A DNA stretch of 5,032 nt from Candidatus Gottesmanbacteria bacterium RBG_16_37_8 (GCA_001779055.1 MFJA01000036.1:1-5032), one strand, 5' to 3'. Counted from the first letter of the stretch, positions 1-5,032 are shown. Notes: generated by a model from the sequence alone, not told the origin. A program made the numbers and translations.

Positions 1-126
1 GGAAAATCTGTTGACATCGGAGTGGAAAGCAGGAATCAGAAAGAGGGTTTTGCCTTGTCCCAGGCGATAATAGGTAAAGCGGATCTGGTTGATGACAATT
101 TCTTTTTTAGGCAGTGTCGTTGGCAT
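1..126 (-). CDS. Alpha/beta-hydrolase-like protein, N-terminal fragment (runs off left edge)
   Basis: The 42 visible codons run without a stop from an ATG at 126-124 to the window edge. The peptide begins MPTTLPKKEIVINQIRFTYY and continues through RLGQGKTLFLIPAFHSD. This is the usual opening of alpha/beta-hydrolase-fold proteins: a short beta hairpin (INxIRFxYYRLGxG) followed by a hydrophobic strand (TLFLIPAF) leading to the oxyanion loop. Where family members normally have an HG dipeptide, this one reads PAFHSD, so the oxyanion loop is atypical. The nucleophile elbow, acid and histidine lie outside the window, so catalytic activity and substrate cannot be judged. The start lies only 8 bases after the stop of the PBP gene, and no strong Shine-Dalgarno is visible (only AAAGTG next to the ATG). 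It is therefore probably translated by coupling to the PBP in a shared mRNA. The family assignment rests on a short N-terminus and is moderate. Confidence 0.62.
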   Translation of the reverse strand, partial: MPTTLPKKEIVINQIRFTYYRLGQGKTLFLIPAFHSDVNRFS

Positions 127-134
127 CACTTTGA

Positions 135-2717
135 TTAATTCGTATTAGGGCAGCCGGAGAGGAGCTGCTTTTTCTCGTCATCACTTTTACCTTCTGATTG
201 TTTTTTAGCTTCGGCGCATTCACCGGCCGGACGGAAGAAACATTTTTGAGTCGGGACTTTGTCAGCTGTAAAGTACTCCGTTTTCTCCTGCGGACAGTTG
301 GGACAGGTTAAAAGTCCATTGACTGCGCAGACATTGACAGCAATAAGACCACCTGGAGCTGCAAAATCTTCGGGCTCCTCATCTTCTAACAGATAGGTCA
401 TAACTTCGTTCCAAATAGGAGCGGCACCTGTAATTCCTGAAACCAGATTTCTATTCATAAAACTGCCGTCATTATTGCCTACCCAGGCAGCCACCAGATA
501 CGAGGGAGTATAACCTATCGTCCAGTTATCGCGGAAATTATTGCTGGTGCCTGTTTTGACAGCCACTTTGTGATCGGGAACAGTTAATTTGGCATTAGAG
601 CCAAATGCAGGGAGACGGGCGACATTATCAGAAAGAATATCAGTCAGCCAGTAAGCTGATAAGGGCGAGATGACCTGATCATTGTCACTTATATTATCAT
701 CTTCAGTGCCAAGCGTGTTTTCATCCGTACCGGCGGCTACTTTTGGAACCAGAGCCAAATCCTGGCTTTTATAGAAGGCGTCTGTCAAATCCTGGTTAGT
801 TGAATCTTTAATTGAAATTATCGATCTTAATTCTTTTTTGATTCCCATGTTGGCTATGGTTCCGTATGCCCGGGCCATATCGAGCATGGTGACTTCTGCT
901 CCACCTAAAGTTAAAGACAGACCAATTGAGGGGATTTTTTGCCAGCTTTTTATGCCCATAGAGAGTCCCTGATTGATCATATTATCAACACCGATTTTTT
1001 CCAGGGTTTTAACAGCAGGAATATTGTAGGAATTGGCCAGAGCTGATCTTAAAGTAACGTTGCCGTGGAATTTGCCGTCATAGTTGACCGGAGCATAGAT
1101 TTCTTTGGAGCCAGGGGATTTATAGACAATGGGCGCATCCAAAACGGTTGAAGTAGGACTAAAGCCATGGTCAAAAGCAAAAGAATACATAACCGGTTTT
1201 ATTGATGAACCCGGCTGACGGGGAGCAAAAGTTGCATTATAGTGGCCGTCGTTTTTGGCATCAAAATAGTCAACCGAACCGACCATTGCCAAAATTTCAC
1301 CTGTTTTGGGGTCAGTAACCAGGGTGGCGGCATTGTTAATCCTGAATCTATTGCCAATTGATTCTATATTGTTCCTGACTATTTCCTGCGCCTTATTGTG
1401 AATGTCCAAGTCTAAAGTAGTTGTGACGTCAAGACCACCTTCCTCAACAGCTTTCTCACCGAATTTGTCGACCAGTTCATCTTTGACATACATGACAAAG
1501 TGAGGAGCCAAGATATTTATTTTTGGAGGCGCGAGAGTAATTTTTTCGTTTATTGCTTTGAAATACTCATCTTCATTAATCATTTTCAATTTGTACATTC
1601 TTTCCAGAACCTGCTGTTTTCTCAAATTAGCCAGTTGCGGCTTGGTACCATAGGGAGAAAAAGTAGTTGGTGCCGCCGGAAGGCCTGCCAGGAAAGCGGC
1701 TTCTGCTAAATCAAGATCTGTGGTACTTTTACTAAAATACATTTGAGCAGCAGCTTCAATACCGTAGGCAGGTCCACCGTAGCCAACAGTGTTTAAATAT
1801 TCTTTAAGGATTTCTTCTTTGGAGTAGATCATTTCAGCCCAGATTGAGAGGACGATCTCTCTCACTTTTCTCTGATAGGATTTTTCCGGAGTAAAAAATC
1901 TGTTTTTGATCAACTGTTGAGTTATTGTTGAGCCTCCCTGATAAAAATCCATGTCTTCTTCTTTCAGATTGTTGAGAAAGGCTCTTAAAATACCTTTGAA
2001 GTCAATACCGATGTGATGATAAAAGTTGCTGTCTTCAATAGCGATGGTTGATTTTTTTACTACATCCGGGATATCTCCGAAGGATAGCTGAACGCGGTTG
2101 GCATTATTATAGACCCGGTAGAGGACACGGCCATGACGATCTCTAATGATAGTAGTCATAGGCGGTTTTGAGCTGACCAGTTCACGAGGGTTGGGAAGAT
2201 CTTTAAAGACAAAATAATAGGTTAAACCTGTAAAAGTAGTTGAGACAATCAGGAAGGAAACCAGGACTCGAGGGTGGGATTTCCAAAAGGTAACAAATTT
2301 GTGAGGATAAGGACGGAAGCGGGGAGCGGTTTTTCTTTTTTTTGATTTGGACTTATGGATCAATCTGCCTGTTTTTTTGGATCGGGGCAGGTCGGATAAC
2401 AGCGGCAATCCGAGATAGAACTTGAGCGCTTTTTGGGAAACCAACTTTTTGGCAGTGATTTTTTTGGCGATGAGTTTATGGGACGGGCTGACCAGATGTA
2501 GAGATTTAGTTTGTTGAGGCTGGTTTTTTTGAAAATATTTTTCAAGACCGGCAATCGGTTTTTTAAAGATAATTTTTTTCAATGATTTATTTATAGATGG
2601 TGATCTATGTTTAACAGTTTTTGAGGATTTATTTTTCTTTAATTTAGCTATTATTTTGGGCATTGTTTTTAGAGCCTGTTTGAAAAATCCATTCAAACCG
2701 GCTCTTATATCCAGCAA
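135..2717 (-). CDS. Class A penicillin-binding protein (PBP1A-type): GT51 glycosyltransferase plus transpeptidase
   Basis: This bifunctional peptidoglycan synthase polymerises lipid II into glycan strands and cross-links them outside the membrane. The 860-residue protein has a lysine/arginine-rich cytoplasmic head (about 1-148), one membrane anchor (about 150-171), a GT51 domain (about 185-365) and a penicillin-binding transpeptidase domain (about 460-775). All GT51 motifs are present: EDSNFYHHIG with catalytic Glu228, GGSTITQQLIKN (261-272), the RKVREI...KEEILKEYLN stretch (283-309) and GYGGPAYGIEAAAQMYF (312-328). The transpeptidase triad is intact: SSIK with nucleophile Ser504, SYN (563-565) and KTGT (721-724). 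A cysteine-bearing tail (C797, C805, C808, C826, C834, C856) follows the catalytic domain. The cytoplasmic head, about 150 residues, is unusually long for the family. The start is uncertain. The 860-residue form begins with TTG, six codons after an in-frame TAA and with no Shine-Dalgarno. The first in-frame ATG is codon 19 (2663-2661), which would give 842 residues. The gene lies 8 bases upstream of the hydrolase-like gene and is divergent from the FN3 gene. Function is near certain; the N-terminal boundary is not. Confidence 0.97.
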   Translation of the reverse strand: MLDIRAGLNGFFKQALKTMPKIIAKLKKNKSSKTVKHRSPSINKSLKKIIFKKPIAGLEKYFQKNQPQQTKSLHLVSPSHKLIAKKITAKKLVSQKALKFYLGLPLLSDLPRSKKTGRLIHKSKSKKRKTAPRFRPYPHKFVTFWKSHPRVLVSFLIVSTTFTGLTYYFVFKDLPNPRELVSSKPPMTTIIRDRHGRVLYRVYNNANRVQLSFGDIPDVVKKSTIAIEDSNFYHHIGIDFKGILRAFLNNLKEEDMDFYQGGSTITQQLIKNRFFTPEKSYQRKVREIVLSIWAEMIYSKEEILKEYLNTVGYGGPAYGIEAAAQMYFSKSTTDLDLAEAAFLAGLPAAPTTFSPYGTKPQLANLRKQQVLERMYKLKMINEDEYFKAINEKITLAPPKINILAPHFVMYVKDELVDKFGEKAVEEGGLDVTTTLDLDIHNKAQEIVRNNIESIGNRFRINNAATLVTDPKTGEILAMVGSVDYFDAKNDGHYNATFAPRQPGSSIKPVMYSFAFDHGFSPTSTVLDAPIVYKSPGSKEIYAPVNYDGKFHGNVTLRSALANSYNIPAVKTLEKIGVDNMINQGLSMGIKSWQKIPSIGLSLTLGGAEVTMLDMARAYGTIANMGIKKELRSIISIKDSTNQDLTDAFYKSQDLALVPKVAAGTDENTLGTEDDNISDNDQVISPLSAYWLTDILSDNVARLPAFGSNAKLTVPDHKVAVKTGTSNNFRDNWTIGYTPSYLVAAWVGNNDGSFMNRNLVSGITGAAPIWNEVMTYLLEDEEPEDFAAPGGLIAVNVCAVNGLLTCPNCPQEKTEYFTADKVPTQKCFFRPAGECAEAKKQSEGKSDDEKKQLLSGCPNTN
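2671..2705 (-). repeat. Inverted repeat / potential mRNA hairpin at the PBP gene start
   Basis: Bases 2671-2684 pair with 2692-2705. That is a 14-bp stem with one internal mismatch (2677 against 2699) and a 7-base loop at 2685-2691; arm core GAGCC-x-GTTTGA against TCAAAC-x-GGCTC. On the PBP transcript it ends 7 bases before the ATG at codon 19. If translation starts at the TTG (2717), the hairpin lies within codons 5-16. If it starts at ATG 2663, the hairpin sits in the 5' leader just ahead of the start. No T-run follows on either strand, so it does not look like an intrinsic terminator. A regulatory role is an inference; the dyad itself is plainly visible. Confidence 0.7.
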
Positions 2718-2742
2718 ATCATAGAGTCTTTATTCTTGTCAA
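2718..2742 (-). promoter_or_regulatory. Possible promoter elements for the PBP gene
   Basis: Reading leftward on the minus strand there is a consensus TTGACA (2742-2737) and a good -10-like TATGAT (2723-2718). The spacing between them is only 13 bases, too short for a standard sigma70 pair, and no other convincing -35 stands at 16-18 bases from TATGAT. If TATGAT is the real -10, transcription would begin near 2711. That is downstream of the TTG start, so translation would have to begin at the ATG at 2663. The element is therefore tentative, but it bears on which start is correct. Confidence 0.28.
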
Positions 2743-2852
2743 TACACAAAATGTAGAGGAAGTTGGTAATAATTATGGTCTTTAGAGGGGTAAGGAAATT
2801 GGGAAATATGAATTTGATATACTAGTTTATATTAGATCATAATTTTATAGGG

Positions 2853-2881
2853 TTGACAAAGTTGCGAAATAATTTTTAAGT
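2853..2881 (+). promoter_or_regulatory. Likely promoter of the FN3 gene, predicting a leaderless or near-leaderless mRNA
   Basis: A perfect -35 hexamer TTGACA lies at 2853-2858. With a 17-base spacer it is followed by a weak -10 at 2876-2881 (TTAAGT); TAAGTT at 18 bases scores equally. Transcription would begin at about 2888-2890, on or next to the ATG at 2890. No Shine-Dalgarno precedes that ATG (upstream bases are TTAAATTAG), consistent with leaderless translation. The -35 is strong evidence; the -10 matches only half of the consensus. Confidence 0.48.
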
Positions 2882-2889
2882 TAAATTAG

Positions 2890-3864
2890 ATGAAGAAATT
2901 TGGAAAAATTGCTGCATTTGCTTTTGCAATATTAACTCTTTTTTCTTTGACGGCTTTCAGACCCCTCGGGGTAGCTGCCAATGAGTGCGGTGGTCCCTAT
3001 CCTCCAAAACCCGGCAAAGTCTGGGCTAAATCAGGACCAACAGGCGGGGAAGTAACACTTTATTGGGATGAAGTAGCCTATGCTGACAGATATGCGGTTG
3101 CTTACGGCAGAGAATCAGGCAATTATGTTTATGGAGCGACCAATATCGGCGGATCAAATGCAAGATCTTATACAGTTAAGGGATTAACACCGGGAATAAA
3201 ATACTACTTTTCTTTGGCAGCAGCCAGAGATTGTACTTCCAGTCCATTTTCCAATGAGGTGACGGCATGGGCGGGAGGAGCCGCCCCGCTGAGCGGGGCT
3301 TCGGCGAGCCAAGGCGGAGTAACAGTAAGAAGCGGCGGGACTGATATGAGTTATCAAACAAAACCGCAAACCGCATCTAATTTAAGCGTCTGGTCAGGTC
3401 CGGGAGTGGGGCAGGTAACGATGAAATGGTGGCACAAAGAAGATGTTGATAATTACCATGTTGTTTACGGGACAGCAATGGGGCAATACCAATACGGAGC
3501 TTTGAATATCGGAAAAGTGACGCAGTTTACGGTAGGGAGTCTTTCTCCCGGAAAAGCCTATTACTTTGCTCTGGTACCAGTTAAGGGCGACCGGGCTCTT
3601 TATACGGGTCAAGCGGTGAGAGGTGTAGCGAAAGGGTATCCTGTATCAGAAGTAGTTATGACAAATCCGGCCAATTTGATGAAACCGGTAGAAGTAACTC
3701 CGGTTTATAAGAAACCGGTTTCCATAAATTTAGAGGAAGGATCGCCGGTTGTACCTCCGGAGGAAGAAGATGTTCAAGGGATAGAGGATACCGTTCCAGA
3801 AAATATCGGGGGATTGCCTGATATCGGAAATGAGGGTTATGTCGGTTCAGATGTGGATGATTAA
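2890..3864 (+). CDS. Secreted protein with two fibronectin type III domains and an acidic tail
   Basis: The 324-residue protein starts with a Sec signal peptide: MKKFGK, a hydrophobic core at about 7-22, then GVAA with likely cleavage after Ala30. The Cys at 33 is not in a lipobox. Two FN3-like beta-sandwich domains follow (about 38-127 and 159-258). Both show the FN3 hallmarks: VTLYWDEV / VTMKWWHK, YAVAYG / YHVVYG, and TVKGLTPGIKYYFSL / TVGSLSPGKAYYFAL. They align over most of their length, including the unusual shared pattern YxYGAxNIG, so they arose by internal duplication. Domain 1 carries C33 and C115, which could form a disulfide outside the cell; domain 2 has no cysteine. A Gly/Ser/Ala linker joins the domains. 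The last 60 residues are Pro/Glu/Asp-rich with no LPXTG motif and no C-terminal membrane segment, so the mature protein is released or held non-covalently. FN3 domains usually bind proteins or carbohydrates; no enzyme motif is visible. It is divergent from the PBP gene, suggesting an envelope or surface role, but the exact function is unknown. Confidence 0.9.
   Translation: MKKFGKIAAFAFAILTLFSLTAFRPLGVAANECGGPYPPKPGKVWAKSGPTGGEVTLYWDEVAYADRYAVAYGRESGNYVYGATNIGGSNARSYTVKGLTPGIKYYFSLAAARDCTSSPFSNEVTAWAGGAAPLSGASASQGGVTVRSGGTDMSYQTKPQTASNLSVWSGPGVGQVTMKWWHKEDVDNYHVVYGTAMGQYQYGALNIGKVTQFTVGSLSPGKAYYFALVPVKGDRALYTGQAVRGVAKGYPVSEVVMTNPANLMKPVEVTPVYKKPVSINLEEGSPVVPPEEEDVQGIEDTVPENIGGLPDIGNEGYVGSDVDD
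3283..3299 (+). repeat. GC-rich perfect palindrome inside the FN3 gene linker
   Basis: GCCCCGCT (3283-3290) and AGCGGGGC (3292-3299) are perfect reverse complements around a single G. As a hairpin this gives a 7-bp all-GC stem with a TGA loop. It lies in a stretch (3271-3310) with 33 G/C out of 40 bases, far above its surroundings. In frame it encodes APLSGA in the linker between the two FN3 domains (codons 132-137). It could be an inserted palindromic element or a pausing hairpin, or simply a Gly/Ala-rich linker using GC-rich codons. Confidence 0.6.
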
Positions 3865-3929
3865 CTGATCTTCAAAAGCAGCTTCAATTCATTTTCCTTT
3901 AATTCATAATTAAGAATTGACAACAAAAT
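3865..3929. other. Short AT-rich spacer between the FN3 gene and the insertion sequence
   Basis: These 65 bases hold no open reading frame of note and no GC-rich hairpin followed by a T-run, so no terminator for the FN3 gene can be assigned. A weak AT-only dyad (TTAATT 3899-3904 with AATTAA 3908-3913) and an isolated TTGACA (3917-3922) are present, without a matching -10. The last five bases, AAAAT, are the candidate left copy of the target-site duplication of the insertion sequence. Confidence 0.5.
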
Positions 3930-3938
3930 CGCAATGTT

Positions 3939-3958
3939 TCCGTAAATATCCGACAGTC
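3939..3958 (+). repeat. Left terminal inverted repeat of the insertion sequence
   Basis: TCCGTAAATATCCGACAGTC matches the right-end repeat at 18 of 20 positions. It ends 9 bases before the transposase ATG, so the transposase promoter or leader must lie in or beside the repeat. The repeat probably extends outward to about 3930, where CGC and GTT are also shared with the right end. Confidence 0.82.
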
Positions 3959-3967
3959 CATTAAAAT

Positions 3968-4864
3968 ATGGACATGTCAAATTTAACACTCATCACTCTT
4001 GCCTGGGAGCTCTATGGGCAGGGAGTCCCCAAAATTAGAATAGCCCAACATTTAGGAAAACACAGGGAAACGATAATCCTTTGGATGCAGGGAATAGAAA
4101 GGTCTGGACTTTCCGGATTCCTAGAACAATACGAGAATGCTAAAAAGGGAGAAAGAGAAAAAAGACAGGTAGATCCTATCCTTAAAAGAAGAGTCTGGGA
4201 GCTTAGGGAAAGAGAAATGGATTGTTGTGGCCAGAAAATTCAATACTTCCTGAACAAAGAATACAATTCCCATATCTCTGTCCCCAAAATCTACGAGATT
4301 TTAAAAGAGAAATATACAGTCAGATCCAAATGGAAGAAAAACCAGGAAAGAGGGCCAATTCCTGACGCTATCCAATCCAGGGAAGTTGTTCAGATGGATA
4401 CTGTGGATTTTGGTGACCTTTTTGCCTTCACAGGTATCGACATCTTCACGAGAGAGGCGGATGTCTTGATGGCTCCCCAATTAACAGCTGATTTTGGCTA
4501 TCAATTCCTCCTTCAAAGTATGAGAAGAAGATTTGATAACCATGTCCACCTGATCCAAACAGACGGCGGACCGGAATTCAAAGATGAATTCAAAAAGAAT
4601 GTTGAAAAATATTGTGATAGGCACAGAGTAGCCAGACCTTACAGGAAAAATGAACAGTCATTCATTGAAAGCTTTAACAGGTCGTTCAGGAAAGAGTGCT
4701 TAGGATGGGGTAAATACAGGTATTATCAGCTGCCATACTGTCAGACAATGGCAGAATTATTCTTAAAAAGATACCATTACCATAGACCGCACATGGGAAT
4801 TGGTATGAAACCGCCTTTATTAAAATTAAAAGAGGACGACTGTCGGATTTCTACGGAGAACTAA
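3968..4864 (+). CDS. DDE transposase of IS481/rve (integrase core) type
   Basis: This 298-residue protein would cut and join the ends of its insertion sequence. An N-terminal helix-turn-helix (about 8-48; AWELYGQGVPKIRIAQHLG then HRETIILWMQG) should bind the terminal repeats. A second helical DNA-binding section (about 66-118; RRVWELRE...GQKIQYFL...ISVPKIYEIL) resembles the second helix-turn-helix of IS481 and IS3 OrfB proteins. The RNase H-like rve core runs from about 138 to 280. Its catalytic triad reads as Asp144 (QMDT), Asp199 (QTDGG) and Glu234 (SFIES), with 34 residues between the last Asp and Glu as expected for DD35E enzymes. The YHxxRPHMGIGMKPP ending is typical of the family. Being a single ORF with no frameshift favours IS481 over IS3. 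The start could be 3968 or the ATG two codons later (3974); neither has a Shine-Dalgarno. The last codons (D291 to the stop) lie inside the right terminal repeat. Family level is sure; the exact subgroup is not. Confidence 0.92.
   Translation: MDMSNLTLITLAWELYGQGVPKIRIAQHLGKHRETIILWMQGIERSGLSGFLEQYENAKKGEREKRQVDPILKRRVWELREREMDCCGQKIQYFLNKEYNSHISVPKIYEILKEKYTVRSKWKKNQERGPIPDAIQSREVVQMDTVDFGDLFAFTGIDIFTREADVLMAPQLTADFGYQFLLQSMRRRFDNHVHLIQTDGGPEFKDEFKKNVEKYCDRHRVARPYRKNEQSFIESFNRSFRKECLGWGKYRYYQLPYCQTMAELFLKRYHYHRPHMGIGMKPPLLKLKEDDCRISTEN
4838..4857 (-). repeat. Right terminal inverted repeat of the insertion sequence
   Basis: The reverse complement reads TCCGTAGAAATCCGACAGTC, differing from the left repeat at two positions. 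It lies inside the transposase coding region and encodes its last residues (DCRISTE), so the C-terminal sequence is fixed by the repeat rather than by enzyme function. The repeat probably extends to 4867. Confidence 0.82.
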
Positions 4865-4867
4865 GCG

Positions 4868-4936
4868 AAAATTGCCCAGGTCCGAACACATCCCGTACAC
4901 TTTTAATCTATGAGTGGCAGGTATAATGGAGCTTCT
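4868..4936 (+). promoter_or_regulatory. Leader of the second transposase gene, with a perfect -10 hexamer and Shine-Dalgarno
   Basis: The interval begins with AAAAT, the candidate right copy of the target duplication. A perfect TATAAT lies at 4922-4927, without a recognisable -35 at 16-18 bases upstream and without an extended -10 TG. GGAG at 4928-4931, five bases before the ATG at 4937, is a good Shine-Dalgarno and fixes that ATG as the likely start. If the TATAAT drove transcription, the mRNA would begin at about 4934, after the GGAG, so the two signals cannot both serve the same message. The GGAG implies transcription from further upstream. Confidence 0.42.
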
Positions 4937-5032
4937 ATGAAAGCTCACTATATTCTTCCGGGAGCAGGAAGGTTATCAAGATTAGTGAATATATCCAGTG
5001 AGGCCAAAAGAAGACTGAAGTGGTTTGACTAT
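4937..5032 (+). CDS. Second transposase/integrase-like protein, N-terminal fragment (runs off right edge)
   Basis: The 32 visible codons read MKAHYILPGAG, then RLSRLVNISSEAKRRLKWFDY, with no stop before the edge. The KRRLKWFDY ending resembles the entry to the helix-turn-helix of a group of IS481-like transposases, where RRLKWMDYY-type sequence is followed by a region for recognising the element ends. I know this from family resemblance and cannot confirm it from so short a piece. The start is chosen at 4937 because GGAG lies five bases before it. An in-frame ATG at 4910 would add nine residues (MSGRYNGAS) but lacks a ribosome-binding site. The peptide differs from the first transposase, so it belongs to another element or is an older resident gene beside which the first element landed. 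The catalytic core is outside the window. Confidence 0.55.
   Translation, partial: MKAHYILPGAGRLSRLVNISSEAKRRLKWFDY

Larger units (their letters stand above)
3930..4867 (+). mobile_element. Complete insertion sequence, IS481/rve-like, about 938 bp
   Basis: One DDE transposase gene fills the element almost end to end. The inner 20 bases of the terminal repeats match at 18 positions (3939-3958 against the reverse complement of 4838-4857; consensus TCCGTARAWATCCGACAGTC). Further out the match continues with one single-base gap and a 3-base mismatch (CGC...GTT on both sides), which puts the tips at about 3930 and 4867. Immediately outside these tips stands AAAAT on both sides (3925-3929 and 4868-4872), a plausible 5-bp target duplication, although AT-rich pentamers can recur by chance. 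Intact ends and an intact transposase suggest an element that is recent and possibly still active. The inner repeats are clear; the exact outer boundaries are inferred. Confidence 0.75.

Noticed and set aside
1500..1709. Open frame on the plus strand within the PBP gene
   Set aside because: It lies antisense to the conserved GT51 region of the PBP, and its peptide shows no domain or plausible start; it is a shadow of the real gene.
2360..2554. Minus-strand open frame overlapping the lysine-rich PBP head in another frame
   Set aside because: Same strand, different frame, explained by the AT/Lys-rich composition; the PBP frame is continuous through it.
2980..2992. Cys33 of the FN3 protein as a lipoprotein attachment site
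   Set aside because: The residues before it (AANE) do not form a lipobox; signal peptidase I cleavage after Ala30 fits better.
3176..3612. Several minus-strand open frames under the FN3 gene
   Set aside because: They are antisense to clear FN3 domains and their peptides have no recognisable motif.
3685..3864. C-terminal sortase or membrane anchor on the FN3 protein
   Set aside because: No LPXTG-like motif, hydrophobic segment or basic end is present; the tail is acidic and proline-rich.
3899..3918. AT-only inverted repeat after the FN3 gene as a terminator
   Set aside because: The stem is 5-6 A/T pairs with no GC pairs to stabilise it and no following T-run; chance is likely in AT-rich DNA.
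3917..3922. TTGACA as the -35 of the transposase promoter
   Set aside because: No -10 stands at 16-18 bases, and the box lies outside the inferred element end, so it would be only an accidental outside promoter.
1..5032. CRISPR array, tRNA/rRNA, toxin-antitoxin or defence system
   Set aside because: No regularly spaced repeats, no tRNA-like cloverleaf and no recognisable defence or toxin genes were seen; the gene content is envelope plus transposases.

Overview
This 5,032-base window looks like bacterial chromosome from a moderately AT-rich genome read with the standard genetic code. Several traits would fit a Patescibacteria/CPR-type genome, perhaps a Microgenomates relative: a class A penicillin-binding protein with a very long lysine-rich cytoplasmic head, weak or absent Shine-Dalgarno sequences, a small secreted fibronectin-type-III protein, and compact single-ORF transposases. 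That placement is an inference from style only, because there is no marker gene in the window.

Layout. Bases 1-126 (minus strand) hold the first 42 codons of an alpha/beta-hydrolase-like protein that runs off the left edge. Bases 135-2717 (minus strand) encode a complete bifunctional peptidoglycan glycosyltransferase/transpeptidase (PBP1A type) just upstream of it, so the two probably form an operon with the PBP first. Bases 2718-2889 are a divergent intergenic region with promoter-like elements on both strands. A 13-of-14-pair inverted repeat lies at the 5' end of the PBP gene and bears on its true start. Bases 2890-3864 (plus strand) encode an exported protein with two related FN3 domains and an acidic tail. 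A very GC-rich palindrome codes for part of the linker between the two domains.

The right end is mobile DNA. A compact insertion sequence, about 3930-4867, carries one DDE transposase of IS481/rve type. Its inverted repeats can be read directly, and a possible 5-bp target duplication (AAAAT) flanks it. About 70 bases downstream, a second, different transposase-like gene starts with a good ribosome-binding site and runs off the right edge.

Functionally, the left two thirds is a cell-envelope locus: septal or lateral wall synthesis by the PBP, plus a secreted adhesin-like or structural FN3 protein read from the opposite strand. The right third is an accessory insertion site. I found no convincing evidence of an undescribed multi-gene system. 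The most interesting signals are the hairpin at the PBP start, the palindrome inside the FN3 gene, and the intact insertion-sequence ends.
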